Positions 44,478 to 53,518 of a stretch of 64,000 nucleotides of DNA are shown piece by piece. A program made the position numbers and the translations under genes. Below the pieces are notes generated by a model. The model searched no databases, was not told the origin of the DNA, and saw nothing but the letters and a program-made list of their open reading frames with translations. Numbering within the stretch: the stretch's first letter is position 1; each line of letters starts with the position of its first letter. The stretch covers positions 1,310,001-1,374,000 of the forward strand of contig NZ_CP048409.1 in assembly GCF_010448835.1 (NCBI RefSeq), given 5' to 3'. The DNA comes from Draconibacterium halophilum (lineage in GTDB: Bacteria; Bacteroidota; Bacteroidia; Bacteroidales; Prolixibacteraceae).

Positions 44478-45740
44478 CTATGAATGAGCTGCTACCTGCA
44501 TTAACAATCCGCACATCCACGCTCCGTAAGTTCCAAGAGCATAACCTAAAACGGCCAGTAAAACGCCAACGGGCGCCAACGACGGGTGAAATGCTGCCGC
44601 CACAACCGGTGCGCTTGCCGCACCTCCAATGTTCGCCTTACTACCTACTGCAAGAAAGAAATAGGGGGCTCTGATCAGTTTTCCAACAATCAGTAGCAGA
44701 ACAACGTGAATAGCCATCCAGATGCCACCAACCAAAAACAGTCCCAGGTTATCGAAGATCTTGCCAACATCCATTTTCATACCAATGGTTGCCACCAAAA
44801 TGTAAATAAAAATAGTACCGATTTTTGATGCGCCGGCTCCTTCGTAATTTCTGAGTTTTGTAAATGATAATGCAATACCAATGGAGGTAGACAAGATAAT
44901 TAACCAGAAGAATTTAGACGTTAAGCTGAACTTGTTTAATGCCGGTGCATGAACCTCAATGTATGGAGCAATCCAATCGGAAACCAAATGTGCAAAACCG
45001 GTAACACCAAGTCCGATAGCTGCAATAACCATAATGTCGGTAGTACTTGGTATCCGTGCTATTTTCTGGCTAAATTCGTGCATGTGATCTTTAAGTTGGG
45101 TAACACTGCTGGCATCGGCTTTAAAATATTTGTCGATTTGTTTCGACTTGCCAACACCAATTAACAGCGCGGCCATCCAAACTTCAGCAACCAACACGTC
45201 AACAGTAATCATTATCGAGTATAAATGATCCGACGGTTTAAAAATTTCGTACATAGCGGCCTGGTTGGCACCTCCACCAATCCAACTACCTGCAATGGTT
45301 GTCATTCCGCGCCAAACAGCATCGGGGCCTGCACCTCCAACAAGATCAGGGTTAATACTTGATGCAAGCAGAATGGCGATGGGGCCTCCAATAATAACAC
45401 CCACCGTACCGGTAATAAACATGATTAGCGCCTTACTTCCCAACTTAAAAACTTCCTTAAGGTTAATACTTAGTGTTAGCAACACCAAACTTGCCGGTAG
45501 CAAGTAGCGCGATGCCATATAATACAGCTGCGAATGTTCTCCATCAACAATATTAAAAGTGGTTAACAAGCTGGGTAAAAAATAACAAAGCAACAGCATG
45601 GGAATAACACTGTAGAATTTCTTAAAAACCGGTTTCGACGAATTGCTGGTATAGAAAATAGCCGCCAGTAAAGCCAGTAAAATTCCTAAAACTACCGCAT
45701 CGTTTTTAATAAGTGCTTCTACTTGTTCTGTTTCCTGCAT
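44478..45740 (-). CDS. DUF819 family membrane protein
   Basis: A 420-residue inner-membrane protein with about twelve hydrophobic segments. DUF819 signatures are GSWIGGGANQAAMYEIF in the first half and SKANIGGAASAPVVAAAF with GVLLAVLGYALGTYGA in the second. The linker between halves (about 200-235) is charged. The function of the family is unproven; the plan is that of a secondary transporter. It is a single gene with a well-formed promoter. Confidence 0.85.
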   Translation of the reverse strand: MQETEQVEALIKNDAVVLGILLALLAAIFYTSNSSKPVFKKFYSVIPMLLLCYFLPSLLTTFNIVDGEHSQLYYMASRYLLPASLVLLTLSINLKEVFKLGSKALIMFITGTVGVIIGGPIAILLASSINPDLVGGAGPDAVWRGMTTIAGSWIGGGANQAAMYEIFKPSDHLYSIMITVDVLVAEVWMAALLIGVGKSKQIDKYFKADASSVTQLKDHMHEFSQKIARIPSTTDIMVIAAIGLGVTGFAHLVSDWIAPYIEVHAPALNKFSLTSKFFWLIILSTSIGIALSFTKLRNYEGAGASKIGTIFIYILVATIGMKMDVGKIFDNLGLFLVGGIWMAIHVVLLLIVGKLIRAPYFFLAVGSKANIGGAASAPVVAAAFHPSLAPVGVLLAVLGYALGTYGAWMCGLLMQVAAHS

Positions 45741-45776
45741 ACCAATCTTTTTTTACCTCAAAATTATATGAAGGGG

Positions 45777-45806
45777 CAAATATAAAAATCTTTTCAGGTT
45801 AAACAA
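45777..45806 (-). promoter_or_regulatory. Promoter of the second DUF819 gene
   Basis: On the minus strand TTG (45804-45806), a 19-base spacer and TATATTTG (45777-45784) form a canonical -33/-7 pair. A second -7-like sequence, TAATTTTG, is at 45759-45766. The remainder of the 45741-46073 interval shows only a short inverted repeat (AAGAATT/AATTCTT near 45940-45961). Confidence 0.6.
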
Positions 45807-46073
45807 CTTGATATTGGTCAGGTTCAATGCTTTATAATTTATAAGCGGTATCTGTTGCTATATATTGAAGAACTGGTCTTTTTAAGCAATAAACAGGCTG
45901 CAGGATGACCAGTTTGCAATAATGGCCCAATTCCCGGGGAAGAATTCTACCTACAATTCTTAAAATCATTCATGTTTTTATAATTTCGGGAAAACAATGT
46001 TTCCGGAATGAAAAAGAGGATTGCTATTACCTTTAGGTTCTGTAATTTTTAAATTGTCTTTTTATTAGCGTTT

Positions 46074-47591
46074 ATGAAAATATTTACCACAAAACAAATA
46101 GCAGCTATCGATAAGTACACCATCGAAAACGAACCCATTGCCGATATTGATTTAATGGAACGTGCCTCGCTGCAAATAACCAACTGGATTGTACAACAGT
46201 TTACTACCGAAGAACGGCTATTGTTTTTTGCCGGCCCCGGAAATAATGGCGGCGATGCTTTGGCAATTGCCCGCCAGCTGGCAGAGCTCAGTTACCAGTG
46301 CGAAGTTTACCTCCTGGATTTTGGAAAAGCATTAAAAGGATCGCCGGAGATCAACTTCAACAGGTTAGAGGAACAAGGAAAAGTAAAGCTGGTTAAACTA
46401 CGTTCTGAAGCTGATTTTCCGCATGTTGATGATACGGATGTACTTATCGACGGGCTTTTTGGCTCCGGCTTGTCGCGCCCCTTGGAAGGATTGCCGGCAC
46501 AGTTGGTGCAAAAAATCAACCAACTGCTGAATGTGGTAGTAGCGGTTGATATTCCCAGTGGACTGATGGGGGAGGATAATTCCAAAAACAACCTGGAGAA
46601 TATTATCCGGGCAGATTATACGCTGACACTGCAATTTCCAAAAATAAGTTTCCTGTTCCCCGAGAACGAACAGTTTGTAGGGCAGTGGGAAGTGTTATCC
46701 ATAGGTTTGCATCCCGATGGTATTTGGGAAACACCATCGCCGTATGCTTTGGCCGATGCTGAAGAAATTACAACGCGGTTGCCTGTACGCTCTAAGTTCG
46801 ATCATAAAGGAACCTTCGGCCATGCGCTGCTTATTGCCGGGAGTTACGGAAAAATGGGAGCGGCAGTGCTCGCATCAAAAGCCTGTATGCGTGCCGGAGC
46901 AGGTTTGTTAACTACTCATGTTCCGCACATGGGATTCCCCATCATTCAAACGGCAGTGCCCGAAGCAATGGCCAGCATCGATCAGCACGATTCAATGTTT
47001 ACCACATTACCCGATTTAGTGCCTTATGCGGCCATTGGTATTGGCCCGGGTATGGGTAAAAAACATAATTCGTGCCGTGCCTTATGCAACTTGTTAGAAC
47101 AAGCAAAAGTGCCGCTTGTTATCGATGCCGATGCCTTGAATATTTTGGCTGAAAATAAAGCATGGCTGGAGAAATTACCCGAAGGTTCGGTGCTGACACC
47201 CCATCCGGGCGAGTTCAGCCGTTTGGTGGGCGAAACCACCGATTCGTACGATGCTGTTCAGAAACAAATGGCTTTCGCCCAAAAATACAATTGTGTGGTG
47301 GTGCTAAAAGGCGCACACACTTCAGTTGCAGCACCCAACGGAAGGCTCAGTTGGAATTCAACCGGTAACTCAGGAATGGGAACCGCCGGAAGTGGCGATG
47401 TGCTTACCGGGATTATCCTGGGTTTGCTGGTACAAGGTATGGCACCGGTTGATGCGGCGCTGGCGGGCGTGTACCTGCATGGTCTGGCCGGAGATATAGC
47501 TGCAAAAAAACGATCGGAGTTTTCGTTAATGGCCGGCGATATTATCGATTACCTGGGAAAAGCATTTCTTGAAATGCAGAAAAGGGATTAA
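46074..47591 (+). CDS. nnr: Bifunctional NAD(P)H-hydrate repair enzyme
   Basis: A 505-residue fusion of two repair activities for damaged NAD(P)H hydrates. The N-terminal epimerase (NnrE, about 1-210) shows FAGPGNNGGDALAIAR and VAVDIPSGL. The C-terminal ADP-dependent dehydratase (NnrD, about 225-500) shows HKGTFGHALLIAGSYGKMGAAVLA, AIGIGPGMGK, LTPHPGEFSRL and GNSGMGTAGSGDVLTGII, the ribokinase-like active site with the GSGD catalytic Asp intact. Both halves are complete. It is a single gene. Confidence 0.94.
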   Translation: MKIFTTKQIAAIDKYTIENEPIADIDLMERASLQITNWIVQQFTTEERLLFFAGPGNNGGDALAIARQLAELSYQCEVYLLDFGKALKGSPEINFNRLEEQGKVKLVKLRSEADFPHVDDTDVLIDGLFGSGLSRPLEGLPAQLVQKINQLLNVVVAVDIPSGLMGEDNSKNNLENIIRADYTLTLQFPKISFLFPENEQFVGQWEVLSIGLHPDGIWETPSPYALADAEEITTRLPVRSKFDHKGTFGHALLIAGSYGKMGAAVLASKACMRAGAGLLTTHVPHMGFPIIQTAVPEAMASIDQHDSMFTTLPDLVPYAAIGIGPGMGKKHNSCRALCNLLEQAKVPLVIDADALNILAENKAWLEKLPEGSVLTPHPGEFSRLVGETTDSYDAVQKQMAFAQKYNCVVVLKGAHTSVAAPNGRLSWNSTGNSGMGTAGSGDVLTGIILGLLVQGMAPVDAALAGVYLHGLAGDIAAKKRSEFSLMAGDIIDYLGKAFLEMQKRD

Positions 47592-47792
47592 CACCTTTTA
47601 GAATATAAAATTTTTCATATTTGAAGAATTAGGCATCATGGTTTCTGTAATTTAGACGTTTTGGCGAACTTGTTTCTTTTTAGCCTCCTTTTCTACGTAA
47701 GCCCCGGGGCAAGTTTCAGAAACCTAAAATAATGCTACATTTAATGGACGAAAATGAAATCTCAGAATCTGTTAAATGACTAGATAGATAAA

Positions 47793-48461
47793 CTATCGTT
47801 CCAATAGTCCCGTCCACTTCCCCTGCAAAGTATCTCCCTGCAACGCTTTTTCCAGCATTTCCAAAAAGTCTTTTCGCGGAATAGGTTTGGCACCCAAACT
47901 GGCCAGGTGGTCGGTAGGTTGCTGGGCATCGATAAAAGCGAAGTTGTTTTTTAGTGCAAACTGCACCAGGTGGTAAAAGGCAAATTTGCTGGCATCGGAT
48001 TTCGTAAAAAACATCGACTCACCAAAAAAACAATTCCCCAGCGAAAGGCCGTACAGTCCGCCAACCAACTCGCCTTCAAAATACGTTTCGAAGGAGTGGG
48101 CGTAACCCAGTTTGTGCAGTTGTACGTAACCATCGATAATGTCGTTGGTAATCCACGTTTCATCTTCACGACTTCGTTTAACCTTGCTGCAATGGTTTAT
48201 TACTTTGCGGAATGCCGTGTCGATACGCAATTCAAAAATCCCTTTGTTGAGCACCTGCCGCAGGCTTTTCTTTAGTTTAAAGTCTTCAGGCAGCAACACC
48301 ATCCGGGGGTTCGGCGACCACCACAAAATGGGTTCACCTTCGCAAAACCACGGGAATACGCCCTGGCAATATGCCGACAGTAAAAACTCGGGCGTAAGCT
48401 CGCCACCCTGGGCAAGCAACCCTTCATCGTCGGCCTGGTTCGGATCGGGAAATTGTATCAT
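47793..48461 (-). CDS. aat: Leucyl/phenylalanyl-tRNA-protein transferase
   Basis: A 222-residue enzyme that adds Leu or Phe from charged tRNA to N-terminal Arg/Lys of proteins, marking them for ClpAP (N-degron pathway). Family motifs are GLLAQGGELTPEFLLSAY, FPWFCEGEPILWWSPNPR, SFETYFEGELVGGLYGLSLG and FFGESMFFTKSDASKFA. Length is normal. Upstream on the minus strand is a -7 element. Confidence 0.94.
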   Translation of the reverse strand: MIQFPDPNQADDEGLLAQGGELTPEFLLSAYCQGVFPWFCEGEPILWWSPNPRMVLLPEDFKLKKSLRQVLNKGIFELRIDTAFRKVINHCSKVKRSREDETWITNDIIDGYVQLHKLGYAHSFETYFEGELVGGLYGLSLGNCFFGESMFFTKSDASKFAFYHLVQFALKNNFAFIDAQQPTDHLASLGAKPIPRKDFLEMLEKALQGDTLQGKWTGLLER

Positions 48462-48826
48462 GAATGCAAAGATAAGAAGTCGCGGATTCCTTAAAAATCA
48501 AAACACGAAGACTCGAAGCTACAAAGAAGAGAGAAAAGAAGTGAAATGCTTAAATGAACAAAAAGCTTGGTGTTGAATAAAGGAAAAACCCGGCACCTCA
48601 GCAGTAAAAAAAACTTCGTGTCTTAGCGTCTTCGTGTTAAAAAATTATACCACAGAGAGGAAGGTAGTAGAATGCTTTAATGCGTGAATGCTAAAATGCT
48701 TTAAAGAATAGGCACTTTGAGTCTTGGTGTCTTTGTGTTCAAAACACTTTTGTCTTCGTGTTTTATTAAATATCATTCAAAATAATTTTAATACTTTTGG
48801 GTTTTACAAAGAAACAATTTGAAACA
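48462..48826. repeat. Intergenic region of degenerate short repeats
   Basis: This 365 bp interval carries several degenerate copies of GTCTTCGTGTT. One is inverted (AACACGAAGACTCGAAG, 48502-48518); others are at 48614-48638 (two joined), 48721-48739 and 48752-48763. It also has AATGC-TTTAA style repeats at 48671-48705. There is no coding potential. At its left edge TATCTTTG on the minus strand (48467-48474) is a -7 element for aat; at its right edge TACTTTTG (48792-48799) is one for the DUF4831 gene. Confidence 0.55.
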
Positions 48827-49930
48827 ATGAGGTATTTAGTTTTGATAATTGCTGTATTATTGGTGATTCCAACCTTTGGACAGCGCAAGAAAAGAGACGA
48901 TGATGAAGTGATTCCGGCCTATGTGGAGGGTATTGCATACGCTTTGCCGCGCACCGGAATAAAAGTCCACGTTGAAGCCATCCGTGAGAAATTTGAACCG
49001 GGACCATATGCTGCTTATGCCGAACAGCTACTGGGGATAAAAGATGCACGTACCGGTGCTTCGGTAAAGTGGTCGGTTTCTGCCGTTAGTATCGAAACTT
49101 TCTCGGAGCCCGATCCGCAGCAGGTATACAAAGCAATGGGCGGTGTTGCGGCAACAATCAGTTTGGCACCCAATGGTTGTCTGGCAGGAATAAATACAGC
49201 AGTTGCAACAACGCTGCCGCTGCAAGTTCAATCGAATAAAACATTTCAGCAACCGGATATTGACGATGGTTTTTCCTTCGATTATTTCTCGGATACACCG
49301 TTTGTTATTGCCGGAGACTCGAGCAATAATTTCAGGCCTACAAAGGTAAGTGTGGAGCAAAAAGCTGCAGAAGCGGCTCAGCGTGTACTTGATTGCCGAA
49401 TGAACCAGTACGATTTGGCAGCTCTCCGTATCGATGGCGAGTACCCCGACGGGAAAGCGTATGAGGTAAGCCTGGAAGAATTAAAGCGCACCGAGCAGAA
49501 TTACATCAAGCTATTTGTTGGCAGAACGACTTATAAAACCGAACGATACAGTTTTGATTATGTTCCGGCAGCTAACGAAAAGAATGCAGTCATCTTCCGT
49601 ATTTCTGATGCCAACGGTATTGTTCCCGCCAGCGATCTTTCAGGGAAACCGGTTATGGCGGAGTTTGAGCAGGTTGCCGGGTTGTTGGCTAAATTCGATG
49701 CCGAAGCAGTATCAGATAATCCGAACGCTGGTTATGATGGTGTTTATTACCGAATGCCGGGAGTTGCCAATATTAAAATTATATACGAGCTAAATAGTCT
49801 GGCTTCGGCGCGAGCAACTATTGCACAGTTTGGAAAAGTTGCTCCGGTACCGGAGGAATTGCTGGGTGGCGATTATTCCATCGAATTTCATCCGCAAACA
49901 GGAGCCATTAAATCCGTTCAAATGAAATAA
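48827..49930 (+). CDS. DUF4831 family exported protein
   Basis: A 367-residue protein with a signal peptide (MRYLVLIIAVLLVIPTFGQ). The mature part begins YVEGIAYALPRTGIKVHVEAIREKFEPGP and YAEQLLGIKDART, which resemble the DUF4831 family of Bacteroidota. The central part contains ALRIDGEYPDGKAYEVSLEEL. Function is unknown; the family is probably periplasmic or surface associated. The ATG at 48827 is used; a TTG-initiated longer frame from 48797 would add residues before the signal peptide and overlaps the -7 element. A strong terminator follows. Confidence 0.75.
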   Translation: MRYLVLIIAVLLVIPTFGQRKKRDDDEVIPAYVEGIAYALPRTGIKVHVEAIREKFEPGPYAAYAEQLLGIKDARTGASVKWSVSAVSIETFSEPDPQQVYKAMGGVAATISLAPNGCLAGINTAVATTLPLQVQSNKTFQQPDIDDGFSFDYFSDTPFVIAGDSSNNFRPTKVSVEQKAAEAAQRVLDCRMNQYDLAALRIDGEYPDGKAYEVSLEELKRTEQNYIKLFVGRTTYKTERYSFDYVPAANEKNAVIFRISDANGIVPASDLSGKPVMAEFEQVAGLLAKFDAEAVSDNPNAGYDGVYYRMPGVANIKIIYELNSLASARATIAQFGKVAPVPEELLGGDYSIEFHPQTGAIKSVQMK

Positions 49931-49954
49931 TATTCTAAAAATTATACCCTTGAG

Positions 49955-49983
49955 AAGCCCGGTTGTTTAGCCGGGCTTTTTTA
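49955..49983 (+). terminator. Rho-independent terminator of the DUF4831 gene
   Basis: AAGCCCGG (49955-49962) and CCGGGCTT (49971-49978) form a perfect 8 bp GC-rich stem followed by a run of T. Confidence 0.88.
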
Positions 49984-50083
49984 TTGATCTTTTGGGGCAT
50001 ATTTCACTTGTATGTATTGTCTGTTTCTTGTTAGAGACCAACTGTGTTTGATTTATAAATACCTTTTAGCCTGCATCTTTGGC

Positions 50084-50121
50084 AAAAAAATACCCGACCT
50101 TTAAAAAGCCGGGTACTTTTT
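50084..50121 (-). terminator. Terminator of the peptide transporter gene
   Basis: TACCCG (50091-50096) and CGGGTA (50110-50115) form the stem; on the minus strand it is followed by seven T (50084-50090 on the plus strand as A). T-runs on both sides make it usable from either strand. Confidence 0.8.
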
Positions 50122-50143
50122 TATATTTCTATAATGAGTTATT

Positions 50144-51673
50144 TTATTTGATTCCGTGCATCATCTTTTTCAGCCATGGCGAAAGAGCAATTGCAACAAG
50201 GGCAATAATTGCCGTCTGAATGGCGATTAACCAGAATACCTGAATTTCAGTTCCAAGTACTTTTTCCAGTTGTATTGATATGGCTTTCATTTGCGAGGCC
50301 ACAAAGTTTCCGGCAGCAATAGAACCAAACCATACCCCCATCATTGTTGAAACAAGTTTTGGTGGCGATAATTTAGTTACCATTGATAGTCCGATTGGCG
50401 ACAGGCAAAGTTCTCCAAACGTATGAAACAGATAAACCACAATTAACCACAAGGGGCTAACTAAATGAACTGAGTCGCCTCCGGTAGATCTGCTAAAAGC
50501 AATGGCCATAATCACAAAACCAAGAGAAAGCATAATTAAACCCCATGCAAATTTCATTGGTGTATTGGGATTCAAATTTATTTTATCCAGCTTTAACCAC
50601 AGTACACTGAATAATGGCGCACAAGCTACAATCCAAATAGCGTTTATACTTTGAAACCAGGTAGCCGGAATCTCCCAGTTACCGATCATTCGTTGTGTAT
50701 TGTCGCGGGCAAAAATATTAAAGGTTGTTCCTGCTTGCTCAAAACCACTCCAGAATAAGATGTTGAAGACGGCCAAAACAAGTATTACTCCAACACGCGA
50801 CCATTCGGCTTTACCGTTGGTTCCCTTAAATATTGTCGTAGTAAGTATAATTACTCCACCAACACCAAGTATCCAAATAAGTGCTGTACTTACTGCTGAT
50901 GGTATAGCTCCCCATCCTATAATTATTCCAAAAATTAGTCCAACAATGCCAATAACATATAGTAAGATGCTAAACCAGTCTTTAAGAATTAGGCGTACTC
51001 TTTCTGTTTTTACTTTCGGTGGCATTCCTATATGCCCAAGAGTATGGCTGCGTAGAAAAAACCATAATGTACCTAATAACATTCCCACACCGGCTGCCAG
51101 GAATCCATATTGCCAGGCAACTTGTTCGCCTAATTTCCCGGCTACCAAAGGAGAAAAGAAAGCTCCGATATTGATACCCATATAGAAGATGGTAAAACCA
51201 CCATCTTTTCGTGGGTCGTTGTTATCGTACAATTCGCCCACCATGGTTGAAATATTGGGTTTAAAGAAACCATTACCCAATATCAATATACCTAAACCGG
51301 CATAAAAAATGGTTTGACGGAATTCCATACTTGCATCGGTACCGTATAACCATGCACTACCGGCTAGCAGAAATTGCCCAATGGCCATGGTTAAACCACC
51401 AATGTAGATCGTTTTTCGCTGTCCCAGTACTTTATCGGCCAGCATACCGCCAAGAATCGGGGTTACATACACTAACCCGGTGAAAATACCATAAATGGTA
51501 AAGGCATCGAGTTCTGCCATTTCAAATCCGCCTGAAGCAAAAGTTGCTGTAAGGAAAAGAACCAGCAAGGCTCGCATTCCATAGTAACTAAAGCGCTCCC
51601 ACATTTCACTGGCAAACAGTGTTGAAAGCCCGATTGGGTGACCAAAGAAGGCTCTACTTGCATCTCTACTCAT
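50144..51673 (-). CDS. Proton-dependent oligopeptide transporter (POT/PTR family)
   Basis: A 509-residue major-facilitator protein with about fourteen membrane helices. The POT signature ExxERFxYY is present near the start (EMWERFSYYGMRALL), and FYMGINIGAFFSPLVAG is the second family motif. It imports di- and tripeptides with protons. It is divergent from pepD across 218 bp, so uptake of peptides and their hydrolysis are encoded side by side. Confidence 0.92.
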   Translation of the reverse strand: MSRDASRAFFGHPIGLSTLFASEMWERFSYYGMRALLVLFLTATFASGGFEMAELDAFTIYGIFTGLVYVTPILGGMLADKVLGQRKTIYIGGLTMAIGQFLLAGSAWLYGTDASMEFRQTIFYAGLGILILGNGFFKPNISTMVGELYDNNDPRKDGGFTIFYMGINIGAFFSPLVAGKLGEQVAWQYGFLAAGVGMLLGTLWFFLRSHTLGHIGMPPKVKTERVRLILKDWFSILLYVIGIVGLIFGIIIGWGAIPSAVSTALIWILGVGGVIILTTTIFKGTNGKAEWSRVGVILVLAVFNILFWSGFEQAGTTFNIFARDNTQRMIGNWEIPATWFQSINAIWIVACAPLFSVLWLKLDKINLNPNTPMKFAWGLIMLSLGFVIMAIAFSRSTGGDSVHLVSPLWLIVVYLFHTFGELCLSPIGLSMVTKLSPPKLVSTMMGVWFGSIAAGNFVASQMKAISIQLEKVLGTEIQVFWLIAIQTAIIALVAIALSPWLKKMMHGIK

Positions 51674-51891
51674 AATATCTTTATCTTTTATTTTCTAAAG
51701 CTCGCTAAAATATCAATTATCTGGAAAGAATTCCGTGAAACATATCAGCTTTTCCATTCTTCGGCCTAATTTTATCGACTTTTAAAAACTTTTAAGCCAA
51801 AATTGCACAAAATGGTTTTTCATTTGTTGCTTAATTTGTTCGTTTAAAAAAATAAAGGGTAATTTATCTGAAGAATAAAAAGTATGATATT

Positions 51892-53355
51892 ATGAGTGAA
51901 GAAATAAAGAATCTCGAGCCACAAAACGTGTGGGAGATATTTTCTGAAATGACACAAATTCCACGTCCTTCAAACCACGAAGAGCAAATTCAGAACTGGG
52001 CTGTAAATTTTGGTAAGAAACTGGGATTGGAAACCATTAAAGACGAAGCCGGGAATGTGATTATAAAAAAGCCGGCAACACCCGGTATGGAAAACCGTAA
52101 AACGGTTGTTCTGCAAGGCCATCTCGATATGGTTCCGCAAAAGAACAGCAATAAAGTTCACGATTTTCAAAAAGATCCGATCGAAACATTTGTAGATGGC
52201 GATTGGGTAACTGCCAACGGCACAACACTTGGTGCTGATAATGGTATTGGGTCGTCGGCGGCAATGGCGGTTTTGGCTTCAAAAACCTTAAAACACGGGC
52301 CGGTTGAAGTGCTGCTCACTGCCACCGAAGAAACCGGAATGGATGGAGCCAACGGTTTAAAAGCCGGATTGCTTGATGCTGAAATCCTGATTAATACCGA
52401 CTCGGAAGATGAAGGCGAGTTGTATGTTGGTTGTGCCGGTGGAGAAGATGCAAACATTACTTTTAATTACACAGGGGAAGAAGTTCCGCTCGGTTTTGTG
52501 GCCTTGCAATTAAGCGTTACCGGAATGAAAGGTGGTCACTCGGGAATGGATATTATTCTGGGACGCGGAAATTCCATAAAAACGTTTTTCCGAATTCTTA
52601 ATGCAGCCGAAGAACTTGGCGTTCGCCTGGCGAGTATTGATGGAGGTAGTTTAAGAAATGCCATTCCGCGCGAAGCGTTTGGTGTGGTTGTGGTTGAAGA
52701 GGCAAAAGTGGCGGATTTTATCGCTTTGGTTGATGAAATCTCTGATGCCGTAAAAGCCGAACTTTCGGTTACTGAACCCGATATGGATATTGCCGTTGAG
52801 CAAACAGAATTACCAACGACTTTAATTGATGCGACTACGCAGAAAAACGTAACAAAAGCTGTAGTTGCGTGCCCCAACGGTGTTATCCGAATGAGCGACA
52901 GCATGAAAGGTTTGGTTGAAACTTCTACTAACCTGGCTATTCTGAAGTCGGATGCAGCAAGCAAAACAATTAATGGCGGCTGTTTGATGCGCAGCTCTGT
53001 AGACACGGCAAAAACAGAATTGGCATCGCGATTAAAAGCTGTTTTTGAACTGGCAGGCGCCGAGGTAATTTTCTCAGGTGCTTATCCGGGGTGGAAGCCA
53101 AATATGAAATCGCCCATTTTGAAAACCATGCAAAACGTGTACAACGACAAATGGGGGAAAGTGCCAAAGATTATGGGTATTCATGCCGGTTTGGAGTGTG
53201 GTATTCTGGCGCAAAACTATCCGCACTGGGATATGATTTCGTTTGGACCGACCATTCGTTTTCCGCATTCGCCGGATGAAAAGGTGAATATTGAAACCGT
53301 TAAAAAGTTCTGGGAATTTTTGGTGGCCACACTGGAAGTAATTCCTGAAAAATAG
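51892..53355 (+). CDS. pepD: Aminoacyl-histidine dipeptidase (M20C)
   Basis: A 487-residue cytosolic metallo-dipeptidase. The two-zinc site of M20 enzymes is complete: VVLQGHLDMVPQ (His, Asp), GTTLGADNGIG (Asp), TEETGMDGA (Glu-Glu), LINTDSEDEGEL (Asp) and RFPHSPDEKV (His). GMKGGHSGMDIILGRGN belongs to the dimerisation/lid domain. It splits Xaa-His and many other dipeptides. Its place opposite a POT transporter supports a role in peptide use. A terminator follows. Confidence 0.95.
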   Translation: MSEEIKNLEPQNVWEIFSEMTQIPRPSNHEEQIQNWAVNFGKKLGLETIKDEAGNVIIKKPATPGMENRKTVVLQGHLDMVPQKNSNKVHDFQKDPIETFVDGDWVTANGTTLGADNGIGSSAAMAVLASKTLKHGPVEVLLTATEETGMDGANGLKAGLLDAEILINTDSEDEGELYVGCAGGEDANITFNYTGEEVPLGFVALQLSVTGMKGGHSGMDIILGRGNSIKTFFRILNAAEELGVRLASIDGGSLRNAIPREAFGVVVVEEAKVADFIALVDEISDAVKAELSVTEPDMDIAVEQTELPTTLIDATTQKNVTKAVVACPNGVIRMSDSMKGLVETSTNLAILKSDAASKTINGGCLMRSSVDTAKTELASRLKAVFELAGAEVIFSGAYPGWKPNMKSPILKTMQNVYNDKWGKVPKIMGIHAGLECGILAQNYPHWDMISFGPTIRFPHSPDEKVNIETVKKFWEFLVATLEVIPEK

Positions 53356-53381
53356 AATGAAATAGAAACGATATAAAAAGG

Positions 53382-53413
53382 ATGTCATCACAATTTGTGG
53401 TGACATTTTTTAT
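53382..53413 (+). terminator. Rho-independent terminator of pepD
   Basis: ATGTCATCACA (53382-53392) pairs with TGTGGTGACAT (53396-53406) with one G-T pair, followed by a T-run. Confidence 0.85.
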
Positions 53414-53518
53414 TCCATAATGAGGCTGTCCTGATCGTCACACCTCTCCAATTCAGTTCTTCTTAATAACAGTGGGAATCGGCAAAATATGTGTTATCAG
53501 TGTTGCAATGTTTCCCGC

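Noticed and set aside
37045..45740. Two DUF819 genes as a recent duplication
   Set aside because: They share only family motifs; their lengths and most of the sequence differ strongly, so they are old paralogues that happen to be 6 kb apart.
48601..48770. CRISPR array
   Set aside because: The repeats are short, degenerate and in both orientations, with no regular spacer length and no cas genes.
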